From Microcoleaceae cyanobacterium UBA9251 (lineage in GTDB: Bacteria > Cyanobacteriota > Cyanobacteriia > Cyanobacteriales > Microcoleaceae): DNA of 6,161 nucleotides. Within the stretch, counting starts at the first letter, position 1, and every line of letters begins with the position of its first letter. Location of the stretch: positions 1 through 6,161 of the forward strand of contig DPLL01000490.1 in the NCBI GenBank assembly GCA_003542015.1, written 5' to 3'. The notes below the pieces were generated by a model that was not told the origin of the DNA, did no database searches, and worked only from the letters and a program-made list of their open reading frames with translations. A program made the position numbers and the translations under genes. Positions 1 to 5,387 of this stretch are shown here, piece after piece.

Positions 1-26
1 ATCAAAAATATGCAAATATACAGGTT

Positions 27-470
27 TTAAGCTGTCGGCAAATACTTTTGTACGATCGTCCATCCTGTCAGTAACACAGTCACAAAACCGGCCAACAAAG
101 TCACATTAGTGCTAATGTGGAGGGGACGAGCCCAAGGGCGTTTTGGGCTAATTTGCAAGCCGCTTCCAACAGAAACTAACACCAAAGTAACCACCGCTAA
201 CCCCGCAGGTAAATGAGCCGAGTGACCCAAATTGCCGTAGTATCCCAGGGTGCCGACTACGCCAATTCCCAGCAGTAAAATTACCAGAGTCGCCATGACA
301 GCACCTACAGCCAGATGAACGGGACGCAGCCATTTTGGGCGCGGCTGTTTGGTATTGCGATCGTAAAACATCCAAGTTCCAGTAACAGCCAACAGCAGAT
401 AAGCAAACAGCGAAAAGCCCATTGACCAAGCCGCTATTTTCCACAACCACAAGAAAGAAGGTAGATTCAT
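27..470 (-). CDS. DUF4079-type four-helix integral membrane protein
   Basis: 147-residue, strongly hydrophobic protein with four predicted membrane helices at about residues 13-36, 51-74, 87-106 and 119-141. The second, third and fourth each begin near a histidine: H52 in the RPVH motif, H83/H86 in the GHSAH motif, and H118 in the RPLH motif. This size and pattern match the cyanobacterial DUF4079 family, which resembles a b561-like four-helix fold. Heme binding by these histidines is my inference, not established. The protein presumably sits in the plasma or thylakoid membrane; its biochemical role is unknown. The ATG at 468-470 opens a natural hydrophobic N-terminus. There is no clear Shine-Dalgarno sequence before it; instead a perfect 14-bp palindrome lies 5 bases upstream. 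It diverges from the Hsp70-like gene across about 84 bp. Family assignment is from recognised sequence style; the domain call is fairly secure, the function is not. Confidence 0.75.
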   Translation of the reverse strand: MNLPSFLWLWKIAAWSMGFSLFAYLLLAVTGTWMFYDRNTKQPRPKWLRPVHLAVGAVMATLVILLLGIGVVGTLGYYGNLGHSAHLPAGLAVVTLVLVSVGSGLQISPKRPWARPLHISTNVTLLAGFVTVLLTGWTIVQKYLPTA

Positions 471-475
471 AAGTT

Positions 476-489
476 ACATAATATTATGT
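476..489. repeat. Perfect 14-bp AT-rich palindrome between divergent genes
   Basis: ACATAATATTATGT reads identically on both strands. It ends 5 bases before the start codon of the membrane-protein gene and about 65 bases before the Hsp70-like start. On the minus strand it contains -10-like hexamers (TAATAT, TATTAT), with a weak TTGGAC -35-like element upstream. It could be an operator, part of a minus-strand promoter, or chance in AT-rich DNA. Confidence 0.4.
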
Positions 490-517
490 TTGCATTTGCG
501 CGTCCAAATACCATAAT
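489..517 (+). promoter_or_regulatory. Candidate sigma70-type promoter for the Hsp70-like gene
   Basis: A TTTGCA -35-like box (489-494, 4 of 6 matches to TTGACA) is followed after exactly 17 bases by CATAAT (512-517, 5 of 6 matches to TATAAT). This would start transcription near 524, giving a leader of about 30 bases before the ATG at 555. The prediction rests only on consensus matching in an AT-rich gap. Confidence 0.35.
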
Positions 518-554
518 ATGCTCTAATGTCTAGTAGCTGTGTATTTTGGCGCTC

Positions 555-2144
555 ATGACGATCGCAATTGACTTTGGAACTAGCAACACCGTTGTCGCTC
601 GCTGGAATCCGGCCCGACAGCAGCCCGAAACTTTGAAATTGCCGGGACTTTCGGCAATCTCGGCTCAAAATCCGCCCCTAATTCCCAGTTTACTCTACGT
701 TGAGAACGCTGCTGAAAATAAAGTAATACTTGGCCAACAAGTCCGAGACAAAGGCCTTGATTTGAGTACAGATTCTCGATTTTTCCGCAATTTCAAGCGG
801 GGAATTGGTACTCCAATTCAGGGTTTTATGCCGGAACTTGAGGGGAAAATTATTACTTTTGAACAAGTAGGACAGTGGTTTATAGAGCAAATTGTCGGCT
901 CAATTCGCTCACTTCCGCTATCTGTAGATTCTTTGGTTTTTACTGTCCCAGTAGATAGTTTTGAAGCTTACCGCAATTGGCTGGGCAAAGTTTCTCAATC
1001 TTTGCAAGTAGAACAGGTGCGGATGTTGGATGAACCCACGGCGGCGGCTTTGGGTTACGGTTTAGCCGATCGCGAAAATCTGTTAGTAATTGATTTTGGT
1101 GGCGGAACTCTCGACCTTTCTTTAGTACGTTTAGATATTTCTGCAAACAAAAAGCCCCTCGGTTTCCTGCTGAAATGGGGCGACAGATCCCTGGCTGAAT
1201 CTTCAGGACAAAAGGCAAAAGTTGCCAGGGTTTTGGCTAAAGCCGGACAAAATTTAGGCGGTTCTGATATTGATAATTGGCTAGTAGATTATTTTGTCAA
1301 AACCAAAGGCTTGGTGAAATCTCCGATCACAGCGCGATTAGCAGAACGATTAAAGATTCAGTTGTCTTTGTTAGAAGGGGCGACTGAGGTTTATTTTGAC
1401 GATGAAAACTTTGAGGCTTACGAATTAGAATTAGAGCGCGCTGAATTTGAATCTATTCTCGCAGAACATCAGTTTTTTGACAACCTCGACGAGTGCATGA
1501 ATCAAGTATTGCAGCAAGCGCGGCGTCAAGGCTTAGAAATTGCTGACATTGATGCAGTTTTGCTAGTTGGCGGCACTGTCCAAATTCCTGCTGTGCAGCG
1601 GTGGGTTGAGCAATATTTCGACAAGGCAAAGATTAAGTGCGATCGACCTTTTGAAGCGATCGCCCAAGGTGCTTTGCAACTCAGTCAAGGCATAGAAGTC
1701 AAAGATTTTCTATATCACAGTTACGGAATTCGCTACTGGAACCGCCGCGAAAATTGCCACAGTTGGCATAGTTTAATCAAATCCGGTCAGTCTTATCCGA
1801 TGAGCGAACCAGTAGAATTAATGTTGGGTGCTTCTGTGGAAAATCAGCCGAGTATTGAATTAATTATCGGCGAATTGGGGGCGGAAACTGGCGGCACAGA
1901 GATATATTTTGATGGCGACAGATTGATTACTAAGCAACTCGCGGGCACCACATCCGTACAGCCGCTAAACGACAAAGACGGAGCCCGCAGCATTGCCCAA
2001 TTGAGCCCGCATGGGTATCCGGGGAGCGATCGCGTCAAAATTTTGTTTCGCGTTGACGAACAGCGCTTTTTGCGTATTACCGTGGAAGATTTGCTGACAA
2101 ATCAAACTTTGTTAGAGGATAAACCAGTTGTGCAGCTAAGTTAA
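555..2144 (+). CDS. Hsp70-family (DnaK-like) ATPase lacking the helical lid
   Basis: Actin-fold ATPase of the Hsp70 superfamily, presumably a cytoplasmic, ATP-driven protein-binding factor; its client is unknown. Numbered from the ATG at 555 (529 residues), the nucleotide-binding signatures are in order: phosphate-1 DFGTSN (6-11), a Lys at about 81 in FKRGIG, connect motif DEPTAAALGYG (159-169), phosphate-2 IDFGGGTLD (179-187), GGSDID (235-240), the adenosine motif VLLVGGTVQIPAVQ (335-348), and AIAQGA (368-373). The C-terminal 140 or so residues look beta-rich, like a degenerate substrate-binding sandwich. There is no alpha-helical lid and no EEVD-type tail, so it is about 100 residues shorter than DnaK. 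The canonical VLLLDVTP interdomain linker is replaced by DFLYHSYGI. A TTG at 546 is in frame, but the ATG gives the usual MTIAIDFGTS start; neither has a clear ribosome-binding site. No DnaJ or GrpE gene lies nearby. It contains two HIP1 octamers. It is a divergent paralog, not the housekeeping dnaK. Confidence 0.88.
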   Translation: MTIAIDFGTSNTVVARWNPARQQPETLKLPGLSAISAQNPPLIPSLLYVENAAENKVILGQQVRDKGLDLSTDSRFFRNFKRGIGTPIQGFMPELEGKIITFEQVGQWFIEQIVGSIRSLPLSVDSLVFTVPVDSFEAYRNWLGKVSQSLQVEQVRMLDEPTAAALGYGLADRENLLVIDFGGGTLDLSLVRLDISANKKPLGFLLKWGDRSLAESSGQKAKVARVLAKAGQNLGGSDIDNWLVDYFVKTKGLVKSPITARLAERLKIQLSLLEGATEVYFDDENFEAYELELERAEFESILAEHQFFDNLDECMNQVLQQARRQGLEIADIDAVLLVGGTVQIPAVQRWVEQYFDKAKIKCDRPFEAIAQGALQLSQGIEVKDFLYHSYGIRYWNRRENCHSWHSLIKSGQSYPMSEPVELMLGASVENQPSIELIIGELGAETGGTEIYFDGDRLITKQLAGTTSVQPLNDKDGARSIAQLSPHGYPGSDRVKILFRVDEQRFLRITVEDLLTNQTLLEDKPVVQLS

Positions 2145-2198
2145 CGTGAGTTCGACACGATCGTAGCAATAAACTAGAAAAGCAATAGCCATAGTTAT

Positions 2199-2204
2199 TA
2201 TGAT
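2199..2204 (+). promoter_or_regulatory. Possible -10 box ahead of the small-protein/toxin-antitoxin cluster
   Basis: TATGAT (5 of 6 matches to TATAAT) lies 35 bases before the ATG at 2239, in the 94-bp gap after the Hsp70-like stop. No convincing -35 box is found at 16-18 bases upstream. The gap shows no hairpin-plus-T-tract terminator, so read-through from the Hsp70-like gene is also possible. Confidence 0.2.
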
Positions 2205-2238
2205 AGACTACTGATTAATCACCACTCAGGTACTATTT

Positions 2239-2559
2239 ATGACCCAAATATTACCAAAACCGATCGCCAGACAAGGACGAGTTTTCCTCGATCGTCAACT
2301 TGACCCAGTAGAAAAAGCCCGACGACAAGCCGAGAATGAAGCCTTTGGCCAACGATGTCGGGCTATTTTTGAGCGACGAGTGGCTGGAGATATCATCCCT
2401 CAACACTATGATTGGTATATTGTCATCGAACCAGATAGTGGAGATTATGCGATCGATCCAGATGACAAAATTGCCAGCCCAAAAATACATACTAAATATC
2501 CTCACGCTAAATGTCTAATCATGCGGTTAAATGAAACAGGTTGTTGTGGAAAAATATGA
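2239..2559 (+). CDS. Small conserved cyanobacterial protein of unknown function
   Basis: 106-residue soluble protein. The first 50 residues are charged and probably helical (EKARRQAENEAFGQRCRAI, 25-43). The second half carries the conserved-looking core DWYIVIEPDSGDYAIDPD (58-75) and ends KCLIMRLNETGCCGKI (91-106). I recognise this core-plus-RLNETG tail as a recurrent cyanobacterial small-protein family with no known function. From memory, such genes are often followed by, and overlap, a clan AA (retropepsin-like) aspartic protease gene; this is recall, not a search result. Here the stop TGA overlaps an ATG (ATGA at 2556-2559) that opens only a 10-codon ORF. An AGG sits 8 bases before the ATG, a modest ribosome-binding site. 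The gene leads the plus-strand cluster that ends in hicBA, 53 bases before the DUF433 gene. Confidence 0.75.
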   Translation: MTQILPKPIARQGRVFLDRQLDPVEKARRQAENEAFGQRCRAIFERRVAGDIIPQHYDWYIVIEPDSGDYAIDPDDKIASPKIHTKYPHAKCLIMRLNETGCCGKI

Positions 2560-2588
2560 TTAGAGGTCAGTTTAATACCAATAGTTGA
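2556..2588 (+). pseudogene. Ten-codon ORF coupled by ATGA overlap; possible stump of a lost aspartic protease gene
   Basis: The ORF reads MIRGQFNTNS and then stops. Its ATG overlaps the upstream gene's stop in the ATGA arrangement typical of translational coupling. The N-terminal pattern MI-x-G-x-(V/F)-N resembles, from memory, the start of cyanobacterial clan AA aspartic proteases, which I expect downstream of this small-protein family. The sequence after the stop does not resume a protease-like frame before the DUF433 ribosome-binding site at about 2603. It is therefore read as the 5' remnant of a deleted gene. Chance is the alternative; ten residues cannot settle it. Confidence 0.3.
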
Positions 2589-2612
2589 TACTTTCAAAAA
2601 AAGGAGGAGAAC

Positions 2613-2858
2613 ATGAAACTAGATCGAATCACCAGTCATCCGGGCCGCATGAATGGACAGCCATGTGTTCGGAATATACGTTTGACGGTGCGACGGGTAA
2701 TAGAGTTACTTGCTACTTATCCCGATCGTCAAGAGTTACGTCAAGAATTTCCTGAATTAGAAGAAGAGGATATTCAGCAATGTCTAATTTTTGCTTCTAG
2801 TTACTTGGACGATCGCATTATCGCTTTATCTGGAAATTATGAAACTGTAAACCAATAA
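2613..2858 (+). CDS. DUF433-domain protein (antitoxin-like)
   Basis: 81-residue DUF433 protein covering the whole domain. It shows the N-terminal RITSHPG (5-11) and GQPCVRNIRLTV (15-26) signature, where family members usually read GKPCIRGTRIPV. The C-terminal helical part, FPELEEEDIQQCLIFA (46-61), matches the usual 'yPhLteediraaLayA' pattern. DUF433 proteins are small helical, helix-turn-helix-like proteins, often encoded just before a PIN-like DUF5615 toxin and classed as VapB-like antitoxins. No such toxin follows; HicB starts 5 bases after its stop. A strong Shine-Dalgarno GGAGG (2603-2607) precedes the ATG, the best ribosome-binding site in this cluster, so high expression relative to the downstream genes is plausible. 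The conserved Gly of GTR is replaced by Asn (N21). Its role here, whether a leftover antitoxin or a DNA-binding regulator of the locus, is inference. Confidence 0.85.
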   Translation: MKLDRITSHPGRMNGQPCVRNIRLTVRRVIELLATYPDRQELRQEFPELEEEDIQQCLIFASSYLDDRIIALSGNYETVNQ

Positions 2859-2863
2859 TTGAT

Positions 2864-3064
2864 ATGAAAATAAAAGTTGTGATTTGGCAAGAAGATGATG
2901 TTTGGTGCGCTTCTGTACCTGGCTTACCAGGTTGTCACACCTATGGTGACAATTATGAACATTTAATAGAAATGTTGCAAGAGGCGATCGAAGGTTGGTT
3001 AGAAGTTGCTAGTACCAAGGAATCTCTGAATGAACAACAAAAATTGGTGGATATTTCTATATGA
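2864..3064 (+). CDS. hicB: HicB-family antitoxin
   Basis: 66-residue protein with the HicB partial RNase H-like fold: a first strand MKIKVVIWQEDD, then the signature VPGLPGCHTYGDNYEHLIEMLQEAIEGWL (residues 18-46). It should bind and neutralise the HicA ribonuclease encoded immediately downstream. It is the short HicB type: the sequence ends about 20 residues after the core helix, with no added ribbon-helix-helix or helix-turn-helix domain. It may therefore lack its own strong DNA-binding module, which many longer HicB proteins use for autoregulation. The stop TGA (3062-3064) overlaps the hicA start in ATGA, indicating translational coupling. No clear ribosome-binding site lies in the 5-base gap after the DUF433 gene, so it is probably translated by re-initiation. 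The antitoxin-first order is the reverse of the E. coli hicAB operon but common elsewhere. Confidence 0.9.
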   Translation: MKIKVVIWQEDDVWCASVPGLPGCHTYGDNYEHLIEMLQEAIEGWLEVASTKESLNEQQKLVDISI

Positions 3065-3270
3065 AAACAGTTTCTGGCAAAACTCTTTGTAAAATTGTCG
3101 AAAAATTTGGTTGGGAATTAGCCAGAGTTAAAGGTAGTCACCATATTTATACCCAAGAGGGTTTGACCGTAATTTTGGTAATTCCGGTTCATAGCAACAG
3201 GGACTTACCAATAGGAACATTAAGAGCTATTCTCAAGGATGCTGGATTAACCGAAGCCGACTTATTATAA
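3061..3270 (+). CDS. hicA: HicA-family mRNA interferase toxin
   Basis: 69-residue toxin with the dsRNA-binding-like HicA fold. HicA proteins cleave mRNAs and inhibit translation until bound by HicB. The diagnostic features are all visible: SGKTLCKIVEKFGWEL (5-20), the catalytic GSHHIY motif (25-30) with conserved His27, the strand VILVIPVHSN (37-46), and the closing DLPIGTLRAILKDAGL (48-63). The length is normal and no key residue is missing, so the toxin looks intact and active. The start lies inside the hicB stop region (4-base overlap). Downstream, an imperfect hairpin at 3332-3365 lies in the gap to the convergent secreted-protein gene. The gene is typical of mobile or accessory toxin-antitoxin cargo, although no transposase or integrase is present in the window. 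Confidence 0.93.
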   Translation: MKTVSGKTLCKIVEKFGWELARVKGSHHIYTQEGLTVILVIPVHSNRDLPIGTLRAILKDAGLTEADLL

Positions 3271-3331
3271 TACTAGCAATTTTAGGAGATTTTGCTCATG
3301 GTGCTTTGAGTTGTGGTTCGGTTAAATTTAT

Positions 3332-3365
3332 TAAGTTGGCTCAAGCATCAGCGTGACCCAACCTA
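3332..3365. terminator. Imperfect hairpin between convergent genes (terminator or dispersed-repeat remnant)
   Basis: TAAGTTGGCTCA (3332-3343) and TGACCCAACCTA (3354-3365) form a 12-position stem with two mismatches and a 10-base loop. It lies 62 bases after hicA and about 10 bases beyond the stop of the minus-strand gene. No strong T-tract follows on the plus strand; on the minus strand an AT-rich run follows. The right arm, read on the minus strand as TAGGTTGGGTCACGC, resembles the TAGGTTGGGT-type dispersed repeats found in many cyanobacterial intergenic regions. The 3271-3374 spacer holds no other convincing gene. Confidence 0.35.
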
Positions 3366-3374
3366 CATTGTGTA

Positions 3375-3818
3375 CTAACGTTGTTGTAATTGTCTTAGTG
3401 CATCATTTAATCTTCTTTTAGTATCTTCTGCCTGCCTCATTTTTTCTTCAAGCATTCGATTAGGCACTCCATATATTCTACAGTCAACACCACTGTTTGC
3501 AAGGATGTACTCATAGGTAGAACCGACCCCCCAGCAAGCCTCTGCATGGATAGGATTATGAAATATAGTTCTCGTAGTCATAAGAGACAATCCATATATA
3601 CACGCCGTTTCGTTGCAATCAACTAGACCTAAAGAATAGCAGCTTTCACCATCACGACTACAGCGCACGCTTGGCCCCAATGCTTCACCTTTTGGTAGTA
3701 CAAGATATTGTTTCCCTTGATAATTTACAATTTTGCCTTGAGCTAATACTGTTGTTGCTGAAAAAATTCCTAAACTGGCAAACAGAGAACCTAATATTAC
3801 AAAAGTTTTAATTTTCAT
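3375..3818 (-). CDS. Secreted six-cysteine protein of unknown function
   Basis: 147-residue exported protein. A clear Sec signal peptide has a short basic n-region (MKIK), a hydrophobic core (about 6-24), and a probable cleavage site after A26 (VLA|QG). The mature part starts GKIVNYQGKQYLVLPKGE and contains six cysteines (C53, C60, C68, C73, C95, C113). An even number in an exported protein suggests up to three disulfides. The last 27 residues (121-147) are charged and Gln/Arg-rich, and probably form an amphipathic helix or short coiled coil. I do not recognise the family. A good Shine-Dalgarno sequence (AGGAG on the minus strand, 3827-3831) sits 8 bases from the ATG, supporting the start. 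It converges on hicA and diverges from the STAND ATPase across 171 bp. Likely location is the periplasm or outside the cell; no catalytic motif is visible. Confidence 0.75.
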   Translation of the reverse strand: MKIKTFVILGSLFASLGIFSATTVLAQGKIVNYQGKQYLVLPKGEALGPSVRCSRDGESCYSLGLVDCNETACIYGLSLMTTRTIFHNPIHAEACWGVGSTYEYILANSGVDCRIYGVPNRMLEEKMRQAEDTKRRLNDALRQLQQR

Positions 3819-3920
3819 TTAGAAAACTCCTGTGTGGTAAGATACATACCTGAAAATATTTTAAACTATATGAACCCAATACCTGTTTAGGAAACTTCGG
3901 GACTTAATAATGGCCAATTA

Positions 3921-3951
3921 ACTTCGGAAACTTCGGAAACTTCGGAAACTT
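3921..3951. repeat. 9-bp tandem repeat (ACTTCGGAA x 3.4) in the STAND gene promoter
   Basis: ACTTCGGAA occurs at 3921-3929, 3930-3938 and 3939-3947, followed by a partial ACTT (3948-3951), all without mismatch. A related block, AAACTTCGGGACTT, lies upstream at 3892-3905. Each unit contains TTC-G-GAA, and adjacent units create GAA-AC-TTC, so the array alternates small inverted half-sites. It ends 4 bases before a TATAAT box and covers the position where a -35 box would lie. Confidence 0.9.
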
Positions 3952-3955
3952 ATGA

Positions 3956-3961
3956 TATAAT
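3956..3961 (+). promoter_or_regulatory. Consensus -10 box of the STAND ATPase gene
   Basis: TATAAT, a perfect -10 hexamer, lies 28 bases before the ATG at 3990 and just after the 9-bp repeat array. At 17 bases upstream the sequence is TCGGAA, inside the repeats and unlike TTGACA. A strong -10 without a -35, combined with direct repeats in the -35 zone, suggests activator-dependent transcription. That mechanism is inference. Confidence 0.45.
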
Positions 3962-3989
3962 AGCTAAAACTCCAGCATCTCTTTAATTT

Positions 3990-5387
3990 ATGGACATAGC
4001 CCAGGTTGTTAATATTTTAGATGAGCTACTCTTTGATAAAACAGGGTCCCATCTGGATTTTATACAAAAATCTGTTTTAGAAGGTACTTTACAAGAGAAA
4101 ACTTATTCGGAAATTGCTCTAAAATCTGGATATAGTGAAAGTCATGTCGCTGATACCGCTTCTGATTTATGGAAATTTTTATCTGAGTTATTAGGAGAAA
4201 AGGTGAGAAAAGCTAATGTTAAAGCTATTTTAGAAAAAACCAATTTTTCATCAGCAATTCTCGGCAATACATCATCTCATATAACAGTTACTAACAACAT
4301 TAACCTTTGTCCCAACAATACATACCCAAACAATAACTCACCCCCAACGCCCCTAAAATCTAGCACCAAACTTCACCTCAACAACGCCCCTAAATTTCCC
4401 TATTTTTACGGCAGAAATAACGAACTCTCTACTCTCAAAGATTGGCTAATTAATCAAGAGATTCGCCTCATTACCATTTTCGGTATTAGCGGAATTGGTA
4501 AAACGGCTACCGCCCTTCATCTCATTAACGAAATTCCCCAACACTTCGACTATATTATTTATCGTGCGCTCTATTTTTCCCCTTCCCTTACCACCACATT
4601 AACTAATTTATTACAAATCTTCTCACCACCAGAAATACCTAACGATATTGAATCCAAAATTAATCTCTTTATTGACTACCTCACTCAATATCAATGTTTA
4701 ATTATACTTGATGATATCCAAAATCTTTTTACGCCCCAAAAATTAGCAGGAACTTGGCAAACCGAGCAAACTTCCTATCACCTATTATTTCAGGCGATCG
4801 CCCAATCTTCCCATCATAGTAACATCATCATACTATCTCAAGAAAAATGGCTAGAAATTCAACAATTAGAAAAAGCCAATTATCCCGTTAAATCTTTAAT
4901 CTTATCAGGCTTAGACTCAGATGCAACCGAAATTTTACATCACCAAAACTTAGCCAATCAAGAACTATGGCCACAATTAATAACCCTTTATCAAAGTCAT
5001 CCCTTATGGTTAGAATTGACTGCCGAATTAATCGGTGAATTATATGCCGGAAATGTTAGTGAGTTTTTAGAATATCAGAGATTAATTGTGCCAGAAGGAG
5101 TGCGATCATGCCTCGATAAACAATGGCAAAAATTAGCGACAAACGAACAAACAATAATGTTACAATTAGCCCAAGAAACAGCACCCATTGGCATCTCTAA
5201 AATTATCCTTAAAATTGACCTAGTAGCGACAGAAGTAGTCAATAGCATATCATCCTTAAAAATGAGATTTTTACTGGAAACAGAAACTACAGAAAATGGT
5301 AATTTAATCAGTTTAAGCCCCATTTTAAAAGAATATATTAAAAGTCGTTATTTGCTGAATCTACCTGATAAAGGCTATAACAACTAA
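3990..5387 (+). CDS. STAND-class NB-ARC ATPase with N-terminal vWA-MoxR-associated-type domain
   Basis: 465-residue signalling ATPase. Residues 1-85 form a helical HTH-like domain (GSHLDFIQKSVLEGTLQEKTY..GYSESHV), matching the N-terminal module of cyanobacterial vWA-MoxR-associated proteins. Residues 90-135 are an Asn/Pro/Ser-rich linker. An NB-ARC module follows: FYGRNNELSTL (139-149), P-loop GISGIGKT (165-172, K171), Walker B CLIILDDIQNL (236-246, D241/D242), a sensor-like strand NIIILSQEK (278-286), and a GLPL-type SHPLWLEL (336-343). A winged-helix-like region (about 370-452) closes the protein. Related proteins act as oligomerising switches in conflict or regulated-death systems; that role is inferred here. 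The usual SR arginine after the sensor strand is replaced (SQEK). There is no WD40, TPR or other repeat sensor: the protein ends soon after the winged helix, in Asn-Asn-stop encoded by the first two 7-bp repeat units. No clear ribosome-binding site precedes the ATG. No vWA or MoxR partner is in the window. Confidence 0.85.
   Translation: MDIAQVVNILDELLFDKTGSHLDFIQKSVLEGTLQEKTYSEIALKSGYSESHVADTASDLWKFLSELLGEKVRKANVKAILEKTNFSSAILGNTSSHITVTNNINLCPNNTYPNNNSPPTPLKSSTKLHLNNAPKFPYFYGRNNELSTLKDWLINQEIRLITIFGISGIGKTATALHLINEIPQHFDYIIYRALYFSPSLTTTLTNLLQIFSPPEIPNDIESKINLFIDYLTQYQCLIILDDIQNLFTPQKLAGTWQTEQTSYHLLFQAIAQSSHHSNIIILSQEKWLEIQQLEKANYPVKSLILSGLDSDATEILHHQNLANQELWPQLITLYQSHPLWLELTAELIGELYAGNVSEFLEYQRLIVPEGVRSCLDKQWQKLATNEQTIMLQLAQETAPIGISKIILKIDLVATEVVNSISSLKMRFLLETETTENGNLISLSPILKEYIKSRYLLNLPDKGYNN

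Noticed and set aside
148..450. Minus-strand 100-codon frame inside the membrane-protein gene
   Set aside because: It lies in another frame of a convincing gene and its protein is Cys/Gly-rich with no motif.
546..554. Upstream in-frame TTG start for the Hsp70-like gene
   Set aside because: The ATG at 555 gives the typical MTIAIDFGTS start, and the three extra residues are not family-like. Neither start has a clear ribosome-binding site, so TTG is not excluded.
2336..2518. Plus-strand 60-codon frame inside the small conserved protein
   Set aside because: Overlaps out of frame with a recognised family core; no ribosome-binding site and no motif.
3285..3309. TAGGAG followed by ATG and a three-codon ORF after hicA
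   Set aside because: A ribosome-binding-like site with only Met-Val-Leu-stop. It could be a remnant of another gene, but nothing recognisable follows.
3921..3951. Plasmid-type iterons
   Set aside because: Units are only 9 bp with 3.4 copies, and no replication initiator gene or DnaA boxes were seen; a promoter position fits better.
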